Origin: Actinomadura mexicana
GTDB taxonomy: Bacteria; Actinomycetota; Actinomycetes; Streptosporangiales; Streptosporangiaceae
Assembly (NCBI RefSeq): GCF_900188105.1
Contig: NZ_FZNP01000020.1
Coordinates: forward strand, 1 to 64,000
Reading direction: 5' to 3'
DNA length: 64,000 nucleotides
The position numbers were made by a program, and so were the translations under genes. Below are positions 62,898-64,000 of the stretch, piece by piece; position 1 is the stretch's first letter, and every line of letters begins with the position of its first letter. The notes under the pieces are model-generated. The model was not told the origin of the DNA. It ran no database searches and worked only from the letters and a program-made list of their open reading frames with translations.

Positions 62898-63776
62898 TCA
62901 CACCCTCCGTCCGGTACTCACGGCGAACAGGCCGTTCGGTCTGATCATCAGGACGGTGATGAGGGCGGCGAGCGCCCCGAGGGCGACCAGCTCCGAGCCG
63001 AGGTAGCCGGACACGTAGCTGAGCGCGCAGCCGAGCAGCAGCCCGCCGGTGACGGCGCCCGCGGGGCTGTCCAGCCCGCCGATCACGGCGGCGGTGAACC
63101 CGAACACGAGCATCGCGTCGAACTGGGCGGGCCCGACGAACACCGACGGGGCGATCAGCACCCCGGCGAGCGATCCCACCAGCGCGGCGAGCGCCCAGCC
63201 GAGGGTCAGCATCCGGCCGACGCGGACGCCCTGCAGCCGGGCGATCTCGGGCGCGAACGCCGACGCCCGCAGCCGCAGCCCGAGGTCGGTGCGAACGAAC
63301 AGCAGCGTCAGCAGCACCATGACCGCGGCGACGGAGCCGATGACGAACAGGTCGAACGGCGACAGCAGCAGCCGCGTCCCGCCCGCGGACAGGCCCTTGA
63401 TGGTGAAGGCGGGCGGGTAGGAGTGCGGCGTGTCGCCCCAGATCATGCCCGCGGCCGCCTGCAGCAGCACCAGCAGGCCGAGGGTGACGATCACCGCGTT
63501 CAGCGGCGGCTTGTTCTCGACGGGGCGGACCACGACCCGTTCGACGACCGCGCCCAGCACCAGCCCCGACGCCAGGGCGGCGCCGAGCGCGAGCCAGTAG
63601 GAGCCGCCGGCGTCGACGACGCTCCAGGCGAGGAACGTCGTGAACATCAGCATGCCGCCCTGCGCGAAGTTCACGACCCGGGTGGAGCGCCAGATCAGCA
63701 CCAGGGCGAGCGCGACCGCCGCGAACACCGCCCCGGAGGTGATGCCGGCGAGCGTGAGATTGAGGAAGCGCACCAT
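62898..63776 (-). CDS. livH: Branched-chain amino-acid-type ABC permease LivH
   Basis: The 292-residue membrane protein has eight helices. The N-terminal TLAGITSGAVFAAVALALVLI is the hallmark, followed by VVNFAQGGMLMF, and VIVTLGLLVLLQAAAGMIWG and AALVGSLAGVLIAP are further conserved parts. Its ATG shares one base with the livF stop (TGATG). With LivM it forms the membrane channel of the uptake system. Confidence 0.92.
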   Translation of the reverse strand: MVRFLNLTLAGITSGAVFAAVALALVLIWRSTRVVNFAQGGMLMFTTFLAWSVVDAGGSYWLALGAALASGLVLGAVVERVVVRPVENKPPLNAVIVTLGLLVLLQAAAGMIWGDTPHSYPPAFTIKGLSAGGTRLLLSPFDLFVIGSVAAVMVLLTLLFVRTDLGLRLRASAFAPEIARLQGVRVGRMLTLGWALAALVGSLAGVLIAPSVFVGPAQFDAMLVFGFTAAVIGGLDSPAGAVTGGLLLGCALSYVSGYLGSELVALGALAALITVLMIRPNGLFAVSTGRRV

Positions 63777-64000
63777 CAGAACCCCAGGTAGGCGTGGCGG
63801 AGGCGGTCGTCGGCGGCGATCGCCGCGGCGGTCTCGTCCGCCACGACGGAGCCGAGGTCCAGCACGACGGCGCGGTCGGCGACCGACAGGGCGCTGCGCG
63901 CGTTCTGCTCCACGAGCAGCACGGTCCGGCCGTCCTCGTCGCACAGCCGCCGCAGCACGGCCATCAGCTGGGCGACCACCCGTGGCGCGAGGCCGAGGGA
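63776..64000 (-). CDS. livF: ABC transporter ATP-binding protein LivF (3' part, runs off window)
   Basis: The minus strand encodes the C-terminal 74 residues, open through the window edge: SLGLAPRVVAQLMAVLRRL, then VLLVEQNARSALSVADRAVV and a final DDRLRHAYLGF. VEQN and the AYLG end are the LivF signature (an ATP-binding subunit of HAAT uptake systems). Walker A, the signature motif and Walker B lie beyond the window. The stop overlaps the livH ATG by one base. Confidence 0.88.
   Translation of the reverse strand, partial: SLGLAPRVVAQLMAVLRRLCDEDGRTVLLVEQNARSALSVADRAVVLDLGSVVADETAAAIAADDRLRHAYLGF

Overview
The window is very GC-rich (third codon positions almost all G or C), densely coded on both strands and full of actinobacterial hallmarks: mutarotase and ABC lipoproteins with Tat or lipobox signals, an RsbA-type (MEDS) anti-sigma protein, an SAV2177/DUF574-type methyltransferase, glucosyl-3-phosphoglycerate synthase, PucR and ScfR/RamB regulators, and promoters with a TAnnnT -10 placed 6-7 nt before the start codon (leaderless mRNAs). 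It is best read as a chromosomal segment of a filamentous actinomycete; a Thermomonosporaceae/Actinomadura-like host is my guess from gene content, not something I could test. I see no phage, insertion sequence, CRISPR array or replication origin.

Layout. 1-3.2 kb: end of an unknown gene, an SDR oxidoreductase, an ArsR repressor with its own palindromic operator, and a benzoate/2-aminobenzoate-type CoA ligase. 3.2-12.3 kb: one leftward L-arabinose operon (LacI-type repressor, araB, araD, araA, secreted mutarotase, sugar ABC binding protein, permease, ATPase) with two LacI-type operators. 12.6-19.4 kb: formaldehyde dehydrogenase, acyl-CoA dehydrogenase with twin operators, gpgS, and a divergent ScfR regulator/isocitrate lyase pair. 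19.6-25.8 kb: secreted M1 peptidase, a three-gene ABC-2 exporter, a decayed response regulator, an orphan substrate-binding lipoprotein. 26-33.3 kb: two helical proteins sharing a domain behind a stress-sigma-like promoter, aldehyde dehydrogenase, AraC regulator, SMR pump, LLM flavoprotein, PucR regulator. 33.4-39.8 kb: class II aldolase, a MarR/VOC deletion scar, a cyclic-nucleotide-domain histidine kinase overlapping a receiver-thioredoxin-reductase fusion, an oxidoreductase and a secreted coiled-coil protein. 40-48.8 kb: HNH protein, tRNA-Asn, tandem-GNAT acetyltransferase, the methylmalonyl-CoA mutase operon (mutA-mutB-meaB), an acyl-CoA dehydrogenase and three tiny membrane proteins. 49-58.6 kb: glutamate-cysteine ligase-like enzyme, MEDS anti-sigma protein behind a second stress-sigma-like promoter, DoxX, GNAT, methyltransferase, acyltransferase, PucR regulator and a divergent DNA ligase LigA. 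58.6-64 kb: two decayed genes (esterase, fruK), a DMT transporter and a branched-chain amino-acid/amide ABC operon that runs off the right end.

How the genes connect: isocitrate lyase with its ScfR regulator, methylmalonyl-CoA mutase with MeaB, and two acyl-CoA dehydrogenases form a theme of short-chain acyl-CoA (acetate, propionate) use. The arabinose operon is a complete uptake-to-xylulose-5-phosphate unit. The most intriguing unit is the overlapping kinase/receiver-flavoprotein pair at 34.5-37.6 kb, which seems to join phosphotransfer, nucleotide sensing and redox chemistry. At least five gene remnants show active gene decay in this accessory-like region.
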